Part shown: positions 27,991-38,565 of the stretch, piece by piece
Numbering within the stretch: position 1 is the first letter of the stretch
Layout of the letters: every line of letters starts with the position of its first letter
Assembly: GCA_004794655.1 (NCBI GenBank)
Contig: SMMW01000001.1
Span: forward strand, 20,408,501-20,472,500
Length of the DNA stretch: 64,000 bases
Direction: 5' to 3'
DNA from: Marisa cornuarietis
Taxonomy: Eukaryota; Mollusca; Gastropoda; Architaenioglossa; Ampullariidae
Position numbers and translations under genes: made by a program
Notes under the pieces: model-generated
Seen by the model: only the letters and a program-made list of their open reading frames with translations
The model's database searches: none
Told to the model about the DNA's origin: nothing

Positions 27991-29107
27991 ATCAAGTCTG
28001 AAATGAGACAATGATAATAACATTGTGACTAGCATCAAGTCTGACATGAGACAATGATAATAACATTGTGACTAGCATCAAGTCTGACATGAGACAATGA
28101 TAATAACATTGTGACTAGCATCAAGTCTGACATGAGACAATGATAATAACATTGTGACTAGCATCAAGTCTGACATGAGACAATGATAATAACATTGTGA
28201 CTAGCATCAAGTCTGACATGAGACAATGATAATAACATTGTGACTAGCATCAAGTCTGACATGAGACAATGATAATAACATTGTAACTGGCATCAAGTCT
28301 GACATGAGACAATGATAATAACATTGTGACTAGCATCAAGTCTGACATGAGACAATGATAATAACATTGTGACTAGCATCAAGTCTGACATGAGACAATG
28401 ATAATAACATTGTGACTAGCATCAAGTCTGACATGAGACAACGATAATAACATTGTGACTAGCATCAAGTCTGACATGAGACAATGATAATAACATTGTG
28501 ACTAGCATCAAGTCTGACATGAGACAATGATAATAACATTGTGACTAGCATCAAGTCTGACATGAGACAATGATAATAACATTGTGACTAGCATCAAGTC
28601 TGAAATGAGACAATGATAATAACATTGTGACTAGCATCAAGTCTGACATGAGACAATGATAATAACATTGTGACTAGCATCAAGTCTGACATGAGACAAT
28701 GATAATAACATTGTGACTAGCATCAAGTCTGACATGAGACAATGATAATAACATTGTGACTAGCATCAAGTCTGACATGAGACAACGATAATAACATTGT
28801 GACTAGCATCAAGTCTGACATGAGACAATGATAATAACATTGTGACTAGCATCAAGTCTGACATGAGACAATGATAATAACATTGTGACTAGCATCAAGT
28901 CTGACATGAGACAATGATAATAACATTGTGACTAGCATCAAGTCTGAAATGAGACAATGATAATAACATTGTGACTAGCATCAAGTCTGACATGAGACAA
29001 TGATAATAACATTGTGACTAGCATCAAGTCTGACATGAGACAATGATAATAACATTGTGACTAGCATCAAGTCTGACATGAGACAATGATAATAACATTG
29101 TGACTAG
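27991..29107 (+). repeat. 43-bp minisatellite array, about 26 units
   Basis: The unit begins ATCAAGTCTGACATGAGACA and ends ATTGTGACTAGC, 43 bp per turn, with almost no divergence. Each unit holds a small inverted repeat, ACAATG-ATAATAA-CATTGT. Diverged edge units lie on both sides (about 27,935-27,990 and 29,108-29,169). There are no unique spacers between repeats, so this is not a CRISPR array. Confidence 0.97.
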
Positions 29108-31529
29108 CATCAAGTCTGACATGAGAGGATGACCGTAACAATGCGACATTTATCAAGTCTGAAATGAGAGAACAGAAACTGACAGAAACGGCCGCCGTAC
29201 AAGTAAAGCAACAGAACAAAAGTCTGCGAAGTGGACTGAAGCGAAAAGTTTCGCTTACCTGGCTACAAAGAATGGCACAGAGAGAGAGAGACAAACCGCG
29301 ACGAGAGGGAAGGAAAAACTTTATTCGTTCATTCCCTTATCAGGATTAAGATTATGAAATAAATAAAAGAAAAATACAGAAATAAAACGTCTAGGAAAAT
29401 ATTGCTCCTATCAAGTCTCCCACCCCCAACCTCTCTCAACTCATTGTTTCTGCCAGGCATGCAAACCTATGATAACAGTAGACAGTGAGCAGTCATCGCC
29501 CCTCCCAGGCGCAGTAATTAGCTCGTTGGAGCACGTCGAGTTATCTGCCGCTGTCAGGAGTGACGCGAGGGCGCAGTGGCTTTACGGATGACAAGTGTCA
29601 AAACCTCAGGACATACCCATGCATCAAGAGTGTCAAGGCGGCCCTTGCTTTGCCGAGCAGAGCGGTGGTGAGTGAGGGGATGGGGTATGGCTGACTCTCA
29701 AGCGACTTAGTTCTCTTCCTCCATCCTTACCCACTATTCTTGAACGCGCACACAACTCTTTCTCTCTCACACACACTGAATCTCTCTTTTTCCCTCTCTC
29801 TCTCTCTCACACACACACACAAGATCTCTCTCTCCCTCTCTCTCACTCACTCCCTCACTCACACACTCTCTCTCTCTCTTCCCTGAACTACTTACGTGCT
29901 ACGTCCACAAACAGCTCGAGTTCCGTACACCGCGCAATGAATGACGGGAAGTGTAGGTGTCGTTATCACACATAGCAAGACAAACCGTCAGTTTGCGCCA
30001 GAAACAACTTCACAACCGGACGAAAGACGATGCTCACCTATTTCTTCTACATCCAAAACCAGAATCAGACCGACTAAGACTACTTTTGTCATTAACATCA
30101 TCGTCTTTGAAATCGTGCGCTAGAAATAATTTGCTGACTTTTGTTTGGAACATTCAAGGTTTTGCTTCCTTGTTATCCTTCTTTACTGCAAATTATCTGT
30201 AACAATAACTTAAAAGTGCATTCTGCTTTTTTGTTTTGTTTTATCAAAAATTGTTGTTTCATTGGCTCAATGTGGATTGCTGAACATCTTGTGCTATGAC
30301 AGTGACATAAAGGCGACAAACTATTGCATGGCAGTCAAGGTGGTCTTACTACACTTTGCTTCCGTCTTCTCGTCTCAATAAATGTTGCTTATGCAAAACA
30401 CATGCATTATAAGCAGAATATAAAACGTTGTAAGAAAACTATTTATGCTGGTTTCTTGGTTTCTTTAACTTTTTAGTTTGTAGTGCCACAAATGAAGAAT
30501 CGTTTTATTCAGTTGTACTTTTCTTCAATGTGAAACGAGTTTTTGCTACTTCGTGGGAGCATGTCTAGAACAATCTTTTTTCTTTTTTTTTTCTTTCTTT
30601 CTTTTTCTGTTGTGTATTTATTCATTTTAAAACCCATTTTGCAGAGTTGATGCATATACCTGGGACTAGGTTTGCAGGTTTGAAGATAATGGTAGTGGTC
30701 CACTTCTCTTCTAGTTACCTGTAAAGTCTCCTTCTGCCGCCTTGTGCCTTTTTGATAAATTTGGTACTCATCTTCTGGGTAGGTAGGTAGGCAGAGTTTT
30801 CCATCACAAAACCGGATTCAGAATTTTTTGTCCCCCGAAAATGAAGACAGCGACTTCTGAAGAGCAAGTTCAGTGAGCTTGACACTCCACTCAAGTTATT
30901 ATTATAATCCACTCTTCACAAAAATGAGTGTAGTTGTATCGTTGATAGCCAAGTGTTCCTCGACAACCCTAAACAGATTATGGTCCCTTCGCTTGATAAT
31001 CAATGGACCTTCATAAAAGAATTGTTCACGATAAGGAATAAAAAGACTCAAGAACCTAACACTCGTCAGGTTTCGAACGAAACATCTCCCCCAAAACAAC
31101 TGCTTCTGCATACAACTACTGCCCTGTGTAGTCCTTAGTAGTAAAGCTAACAATTAACAGGTTCTTGTGTAAGATATTCAGTAAGACCTACCAGTTTCTC
31201 CATTCACTAGGATGTTTTCGATTAAGAAAAAAAAAATAAGCTGTCCCGACAAGACAGGGACCAAGAAACTTTTAGTAGAATCTGCTCATCACCAGGCCCA
31301 GGAAAATGGTACTTCTTCCTCCAAAGTGCAAATAAAGGAAGACATTTACCTTTATTTAGAATAAGAAGCGTTATTTAATGTTTGAAGGTGTGTCACGTGA
31401 TCAGGGCAGGAGGAGAAAGGAATGTTGATGACAGCCTCGTCCGTGGACAGTTCCATCAAACCGACAGCACTCCCCTCGACGCCTCGACACCTCCACTGCT
31501 CGCCATCCCCATCCCTACAGTTACATGAC

Positions 31530-31580
31530 TGCACGTGTACTTGTCCCCTGCCACCCACTGCACGTGTACTTGTCCCCCTC
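31530..31580 (+). repeat. 29-bp tandem duplication containing GCACGTGTACTTGTCCCC
   Basis: Two adjacent copies, each with an E-box-like CACGTG. No gene is nearby, so a regulatory role is not implied. Confidence 0.75.
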
Positions 31581-32070
31581 CCCCACCAAGCTCCCACTCC
31601 GGCGTCACTCCATCGCACGCAGACCCCTTTGCGCATGCTCAGTATGCTATGTGGCAATTAGTTGGAATTTGTTTTTTAATTAAGAAAAGCACTGAGCTGT
31701 AAATACTCATATTACTTATGGACTAATAAATTTATAAAATGTTGGAGCTTTTCGTTTCTCGAATTCTTTTGTTGCCTGTTACTTTTATTTTCAAGTTCCT
31801 ACAACAGATTTTATTTGGCAGGATGAATAATTAAGCAATATTTATCAGATATAAATACGTCCCAATTAATATAATGACAAATTGACTGAAGCTGGTCTTA
31901 ACGATTACTGATACATTGGGCACGCGAAGAATTGCTAGTTCCAGATAGTTAAGGGTGGACACAATTTCAAAATAACCGTTAGATCAAACGGTATTTAACG
32001 TTTGGGTTAACGACCTGAATTTGTGATTGTATGCGTGTGTGGGTGTCTGTACATGAGTGTTTATATCTAC

Positions 32071-32101
<31 letters not shown>

Positions 32102-32223
32102 TATACGTTGTGTGTGCGTGTGTAAGTATGCCTATATATAAATATATATACAAGTTTGTGTCTGTGCGTGTGCGCGTGCGTACGCTTCCACGTCCGCACT
32201 CGCAAATACACTCGCTTGCTGCC

Positions 32224-32234
32224 AACATGGCGGC
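32224..32234 (+). promoter_or_regulatory. YY1-type site AACATGGCGGC
   Basis: It matches the AAnATGGCGGC motif that often sits at transcription start sites. It lies in a locally GC-richer patch after TG/TA repeats. No downstream exon is recognised. Confidence 0.25.
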
Positions 32235-35200
32235 TCCACGCTTGAAGTAACCGCTTTGATGTGACGTTCCGTGAGGCGGTTTCCGCAGTCCACGCATCCA
32301 GGAAGACTGTGTAGTGATGTAGTAGTCCATGATGTCACCCCAGCAAAATGAATGTGGCCCTGTCATCACTGTCTCTCACTTTATCCTTCCGCGCACCAGC
32401 ATTCGGCAAATCTGACGATTTCCGCCTGTTGAAAAGATTTACAGAGTCATAAGATGTCTCCAGACATGACTGTCGCTGTCAAGCTGTAAACATGTAAAGT
32501 ATTCGGCAAAAAGACATTAAAATCTTATGGGTTTTGTTTTTATTAGTATTGAGTCAATGTTCCCACGCTACATGCTTATGATGTGACAAGTGAGCGTCAG
32601 TTCAAACTCGGAAAATAAAAAGGATCGCGTGGGATCGGTTTCATTAACATCTCATACATGGCATAAATAAAAATAAAATCTGGCTTTCATTTGTAGGACT
32701 AAATATTAAAAGGTAGAATATTGCAACTAATGGAAGTGTTAAAAAAAAATAGGGACAAGAAAAATACGCGTTTGCATATAAACATGCCCGCACGCATAAA
32801 CATCCAAAATACACGCATACAAACGCATAACAACACTCATCAGTTCTCATTGGCTCTCGTGTTGACAACATATTTGTTCACATACAGACATATATATCTT
32901 TCTACCTAGATTGACTATCGACTATTTGTCTGTCTACCTCTCTACATACAGACGCGTATACACGCAAACACACACACACACACACACACGAGCGCGCGCG
33001 CGCGCACACACACACACACACACGTCCGCGCGCTCATGCGAGAACACATCCGTTAATTTTACAATCTCCTGTCACGGACAGGCCGCAGTATAGACATTTA
33101 GTCGCCTGTCGTTCATCAAGAGTTCTCTCGCCTGGAGCCAGGCGATGACAGTCGTCTCCCCTTCCGCTTTGTTACGTCGGATAATGACACATCTTTACTT
33201 GCCGTTCATATTTACAACTTTCTTGTACTCTAACCCAACTCTCCAGGTTAACCCTCCGCCTTTTCTTCATCGCCTCCCCACCCCCCCCCCCCCTACCACC
33301 ACAACCACCGCTAGACTCCAAAAGTCACCTCTAACATGTCGTGTCGAAATGTCGTCTGCTGCATCGTCAATCACCCCCTCCCTCCCGTCTCCATCCCCCC
33401 TCCCCCTGTGTGGCAAATAACGAAGACAAGATGTCGTTTAATATATCAAGAGAATTTGCAATGTCTTTAACCAGGAATTTCTTCTCCTCTTACATACTTT
33501 CATTTCCTTTCTAAAACAAGAAAAGTGAATGATTTCTTTTTTTAACGCTAATCTTCTTTAATTTTCTCGGCCTTTGGGCTGAGATCAAAGTGCAGTATCT
33601 GTTCTTATCAGAATATCTCATTTCTCCATTTCTATGGAATTGTGAGGTAACAAGTAGTGTTGAAGTAAGTGTCAGCTACTTATTTCACTGTGTTCACCCC
33701 TCTCTCACCTAAAAAGACCCCACACGTACCCACAATTTTTTTGTCACCAATTCAGAAATAAAATATAATCATGTTACTGGTACTTCGTCCGGCTAATACA
33801 ATGTTTTGCGGACTGGCCTGTGTCTTTTATGTCTTGAAAAATGAAAAATACAATATTTTTCCAAAAATGTGGCATATTTGTCATGTTTTTCAATTTATTG
33901 TCAGGAAAATTTTCACTGGCGTAAATTAAGTTAAACTATTTGATGACATTTTCATGATACGCATGTTAATATTATAATTAAGCCGAAAAAAGAACTACCT
34001 GATTTTAGATGTTATTACTATAAGAAAACGTGATAACTTGATACTTGATAAGAAAATGTTTACAAGCAGATTTTATTTACATGTGCATTTCCATTTTTGT
34101 TTTGTTTTCTTGATGTGGGAGATGGTTATAGCAATGTTGCTGATTTGAGGACAAAAAATACTCCAATCAACTCCAGACTTACTAAATAGTAATTAAAGGA
34201 CTCGTGTTGAGGTGTTGCTGTTGCTGTTGCTCAGTCCAGCAGCTGTGGGCCGACGAGTGGTACAGGGGACGCAACTCCTGTTTAAAACGCCGTGGCGGAA
34301 CTGTTACCTCTCCGTGTGGTGCCCCGAGTGCTTCACGTGTTCTGGTCCTGCTCACCTACCTGCATCCTCTTCCCCTCACGACACCTGTCTATTGTGATGG
34401 CGTGTGTTGTCACTGCATCGTCACCAAAGCTGTGTGACGTCGCTGTCTCTCGGTTAACTCTCCTATTTCCTTATTTATTCCTTCGTTTTCCTCCGTTTGC
34501 CTGCCTGCCTGCCTGCCTACCCCCACTTGCATCTACCTGTTCGTAGGGCTGATCTTGTGCTTCTTTCTTTCCGTAAAAATAGTTTGATCCCTTTATAGTT
34601 GGGAGTTACGCCATTTTATAGTCTTCCTTCATTTGAGCATGCTTTCTCTCTCTCTCTCCCCGTCTCCTTATTATTATAGTTTTCCCTTTTCTTCAATGTT
34701 GTGTTTGTGCGTGCGCTCATATGCTCTCTCTCTCTCTCTCTCACACACACACCAAACTGACTAAAGACGAGAGACAGGAACACAGTAATATACCCGACAT
34801 CTAATCCCTCGACATAACAAAGCTGATTCATGTCGGCAGTCTTTTTTTTTTAAGCGGCGAAGGAGAGAAAAAAAACCCAGCAACAATCATCAACTGATGA
34901 CAACAGAATGTTGACTGGAGTTCACGTCTAGTGACAGCAGTTAATTAGAATTTCTAATTGACGCATTAACCTTCCCTCTCGACTCTCTTCATGATGTGTT
35001 AGACATTCTCTGGTTTTATACCACCGGCCAGTCACATCAATCACCTTACAGTTTCTTTCCGTTTTAAATTTCAAAGAAATGCGCCAGGTATCAAGTTTGC
35101 CACACATCACTGCATCCTTAGGGTCAGTTCCTCCCCGGGGGGGGGGGGGCAAAGTCGTGGCTTTTATTGCATTGCGATCTGGTTCCAGGAATGAATGTGT

Positions 35201-35514
35201 TCGTGTCCCTCACACGATGCATCCTCATTTGACTCGGCTTTCTGTAAGGTGGGCAGTCTCTGTCTGTGAGTGCACCTGTCAGGTAGAGCAGTGTGTGTGT
35301 GTGTGTGTGTGTGCACAGGCTCACGAATGCCTGCTGTCTACACACCTCAGCTGTCTGAGAGTGTCTGCCTTTAGATGCCTTCAAAGTAGAAGATGTAAAT
35401 ATTACCAACAGAGACATTTTTATCAAATAAAAATGCAAAGTAAATCGCTTAAAATTCAAATTGTAAACTACAGGTCACAAGAAATAAAGTTAAAAAAATA
35501 CATTGGGAGACCGA

Positions 35515-36077
35515 GATAGAAAACGAAGAAAAAAAGGAAGAAACGAATGAATGAAGAAATAAAACAAGAAAGAAGAAGTCAATGAACAATCCAAGTAAGA
35601 GAGGAAGGAAAGTAGGAATGACCGAAGGAACAAACGACCGATCACACAAACTTACTCACGGTAAAAAATACGTTTTTTACAAGGGGAGGAAGGGCGAAAG
35701 GAAAGAAAAAACAAACAAACTAATAAACAAAGAAAGAAAGAAAGAAAAGAAAAGAAAAAAAACGAATCTATGAAGGACAGAAGGAAGAAAGAAAGGAAAC
35801 AAGAACTAACAAAGATAAGACAGAATGAAACAACGAGAAAACAAAGGAAGGAAGGAGAAAAGGAAAGTAAAATACAAATAAACGAAGAAAAGAAAAGCAA
35901 AAAAAGAGAACGAACAAACAAAGGAAAGAAGAAAATAAAAAAACGAAAAAAAGAACGAGAGAAGGAAAAATGACCAACAAACACACGAAAAAAAAACCAG
36001 AAGAGAAGAAGAAGAACAAACAAAGAAAGAAAAAAACGAAAAAAGGAACACAGGAAGGAAGAAAGAAGACAAGTAAC
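35515..36077 (+). repeat. Long purine-rich (GAAA/GGAA) tract
   Basis: About 560 bases consist mostly of A and G in AAAG, GAAGG and AAAC motifs. All six-frame open frames here (Lys/Glu/Arg on +, Phe/Ser/Leu on -) come from the composition, not from a gene. Confidence 0.9.
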
Positions 36078-36205
36078 ACTTTTTTTCTCACCTAACCGCT
36101 GTGTTCACTTTACAACGCCGAGGGCTATAAATAAGATTTTAAAACAACAACAATGTCACGCAAGCACGTTCCTGCTATAAATTCTTCACCACCATCCACA
36201 CACAC

Positions 36206-36426
36206 GTGCGTAACTACATGCGAGATTGCGAACACACACACACACACACACGCGTGCATAACTATATGCGAGATTGCGAACACACACATACATACACACG
36301 AATGCACACACGCACGCACACACACACACACACACGCACGCACACACACACACGCACGCACACATACACACATAATTGCGTAACTACATGCGAGATTGCA
36401 AACACACACACACACACACACACGCG
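36206..36426 (+). repeat. CA-rich compound array with three copies of a unique module
   Basis: CA/CACG repeats are punctuated by a near-identical module TAACTACATGCGAGATTGCG at about 36206-36230, 36254-36280 and 36375-36402. A block of module plus CA repeat has been duplicated. The Cys/Val/Ala-rich frames over it are spurious. Confidence 0.9.
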
Positions 36427-36724
36427 CGCGCGCGGGCGCTCTCATACGTTCATCTGACACGCCTGACTGACCTCGAACACTCGCCTTTCGCCTCCTAAAC
36501 GTTTAATGCGCCAAAGTCTGTGTAAATTGGTGCCGAGCGAACCTGAATTTTCTCCACGTAAGCCTTTGGTCACTGACGAACGTTGACGATGATTAGACGA
36601 GCCTGGATAAAAGCCTGCAGCTAGCAGTTCCCCCAAGACACCGGGTACAGACTCGCAATCTTTGCTCTGGCACAACCACCCAGTCTTCTACCTCAGTCTT
36701 TCCGTCCTTCCTTCTCCTACCATA

Positions 36725-36784
36725 GTGTGTGTGTTCTATGGCTAGAACCGCAGTTCTGCGGTTCTAGCCATAGAACACACACAC
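36725..36784. repeat. Perfect 29-bp inverted repeat (hairpin) with a 2-base loop
   Basis: The left arm 36725-36753 and right arm 36756-36784 are exact reverse complements around TT at 36754-36755. The inner 20 bases of the arm are unique sequence (TTCTATGGCTAGAACCGCAG) and the outer part is GT/AC repeat that runs on into a CA microsatellite on the right. Confidence 0.97.
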
Positions 36785-37722
36785 ACACACACACACAATA
36801 AGACACAGAGACAAAGAAGAAGAGAAAGTGAAAGAAAGACTTTGCACTTGTCTCTCCTTTTAACGTGCAAGTCACGGCCGAGGGCGCCTCTTAATGAACA
36901 TAAACTCGTGGGGACACGCTAATAGCCATCTAAGCCGAGGGCCGAGTGCTGAGAATTGTTTCTGTCATCGGGGCTCAAGGCGGTGCGGCATGGCGGCAGA
37001 CCGGTATCTCACATTTAAAACAACGACAATCATATTCTATCTGACAGATTACATTTAACCCCCGAGGCTGGAGGAAACGACGGGGGACCTGGGGACGCAG
37101 ATGCCTGGTTATATTGACTGTAACAAAGGGCATCATTTGGCAAATATTTGTCGCTGTTTGCACTCGGAAGTTTTTTTTTTTTTTTTTTGAGTATTGAAAG
37201 TCGATGAGGTAGAAATTTCGCGGCTATTTTGTGCTTATTGTCATTAGGGTTTGTTTTTCTGAATACCTGGGGTAATTAGGTGGTGGAAACTGTTTAATGA
37301 AATGTCAAATCGTCCGGACGGGGTGGAGGTGGGGTAGAGATTTATTTTTACTCTTTTTTTTTTCTTGTCCAGGCTAACTGGTTTTCAGTTAGACATACAG
37401 AAGGACAGACAGACAGACAGACTGGTGAACACATGTGCATGCATACTGTCTGTGCGTAGGTAAACGTGAGAGAAAAAGGAAGTGGAAGAGAGAGTATGAA
37501 ACAGAATGACAGAGAAAGGGTGAAAGATAAACAAGCGATAGAAAATAAGTGAGAAACTAATTTATGCTAACATTTAATTTTTTTTTAATGACAATAAAAG
37601 GGAAAGGAGTTGTCAAGAAGGAGAATGCTAGGGAAAAAATTAACTGAGTGAGACTGACCGACTAACCAGTAAAGTGTTTGACAATGTTTAACGTGCTTAA
37701 TTCTTCTTTATCCCCGTTTTGA
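36785..37722. other. Intergenic sequence between the hairpin and the LINE
   Basis: A CA run (to about 36,798) continues from the hairpin; a T-run lies at 37,171-37,188. Nothing else is seen. Confidence 0.6.
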
Positions 37723-38247
37723 GAAACATGGTTGATGACTCTGCCTGGCTGTCACTTCTGTATGATGATGAACATGTTCACTGTGGCCCTCTTCCTGACT
37801 TTGTCCGCTGGTGTGACCAACACTTTCTTTGTCTTGAATGCCTGGAAGACCAAGGAAATGATCTTCGATTTTCGGATGAACAAGGCTGAGACAGTCATCA
37901 GTACTATCCATGATGATGCCATCGAGGTAGTCGACTTTTACAAATATTTAGGTACCATTTTCGATAACAAGCTTAAATGGGACATCAACACTGACATGAT
38001 CCTCTGTAAGAGTCAACAACGCCTGTACCTCCTACAGAAACTCAAATCTTTCTCTGTCAGCTCTGTCATCCTCACTCGGTTCTATCAGTCCTTCATTGAA
38101 ATCTTTCATCTCCTGGTTCCACAACCTCTCTTTAGGGAACAGGAACAGTCTTGTCTCCCTTGTAAACATCTGTTCTAAGATCACCGGAATCAGGCAGAGG
38201 GACTTGGTAGCTTTCTGTCATCAGCAAATCCTTAGGAAGGCATCTCT

Positions 38248-38347
38248 ATCCTCTCTATTTCTGATCATGTGTTGACACGTGAGTTCTCACTCTTGTCATC
38301 CTCTCTATTTCTGATCATGTGATGACATGTGAATTTTCATTCTTGCG
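38248..38347 (+). repeat. 50-bp tandem duplication inside the LINE fragment
   Basis: Two adjacent 50-bp copies (38248-38297 and 38298-38347) both begin ATCCTCTCTATTTCTGATCA. They differ at only a few positions. Both can encode ILSISDHV followed by EFS, and 50 is not a multiple of three, so the duplication breaks the LINE frame. Confidence 0.85.
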
Positions 38348-38459
38348 GTCTGGCTGTAGGTACGCGATGCCTGTATTCAGAACCAATCGTCGTATTTCAT
38401 TCATATCACGTGGCATTCATCTGATCAACTCTACTGGACGTCAACCTGTACTAACCTGA

Positions 38460-38476
38460 GGTGACCTAAGGTCACC
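38460..38476. repeat. Palindrome GGTGACC-TAA-GGTCACC
   Basis: Perfect 7-bp arms sit just after the LINE stop codon. It is most likely the 3'-terminal hairpin of the element. Confidence 0.8.
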
Positions 38477-38499
38477 AACCGTATCTATTGTTGCTGGGA

Positions 38500-38500
<1 letters not shown>

Positions 38501-38564
<64 letters not shown>
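38501..38564 (+). repeat. (TG)n microsatellite next to the LINE 3' end
   Basis: 32 TG units start about 40 bases after the LINE stop codon. It may be the element's 3' tail expanded. Confidence 0.96.

Positions 38565-38565
<1 letters not shown>

Larger units (their letters stand above)
29170..35514. other. Gene-poor region with simple repeats
   Basis: It contains CT/CA repeats at 29.76-29.88 kb, TG/TA/CG repeats at 32.02-32.18 kb, CA/CG repeats at 32.97-33.02 kb, CT repeats at 34.64-34.75 kb and a GT run at 35.29-35.31 kb. No gene is recognised. Confidence 0.6.
37723..38500 (+). pseudogene. LINE (L2/CR1/Rex-like) reverse transcriptase C-terminal fragment, frameshifted
   Basis: The + strand encodes the end of a non-LTR retrotransposon polyprotein in three successive frames. 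First comes LPDFVRWCDQHFLCL. Then NAWKTKEMIFDF, FYKYLGTIFDNKLKWDINTD, SQQRLYLLQKLKSF and FYQSFIE follow. The next segment is WFHNLSLGNRNSL, NICSKITG and, after a duplication, FSFLRSGCRYAMPVFRTNRR, then ISFISRGIHLIN and a stop near 38458. These are the thumb and C-terminal strings typical of L2/CR1/Rex-type LINEs. At least two frameshifts and a 50-bp tandem duplication disable it. The catalytic YxDD part lies upstream and is missing. A palindrome and a TG microsatellite follow the stop, as LINE 3' ends often do. Confidence 0.88.

Noticed and set aside
27991..29107. CRISPR-like array of 43-bp repeats
   Set aside because: The units are contiguous with no unique spacers, and the genome is animal; it is a minisatellite.
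35652..36091. Phe/Ser/Leu-rich frames resembling membrane proteins
   Set aside because: They arise from the purine-rich tract read on the other strand.
36125..36460. Cys/Val-rich and His/Thr-rich frames
   Set aside because: Translations of CA/CG simple repeats.
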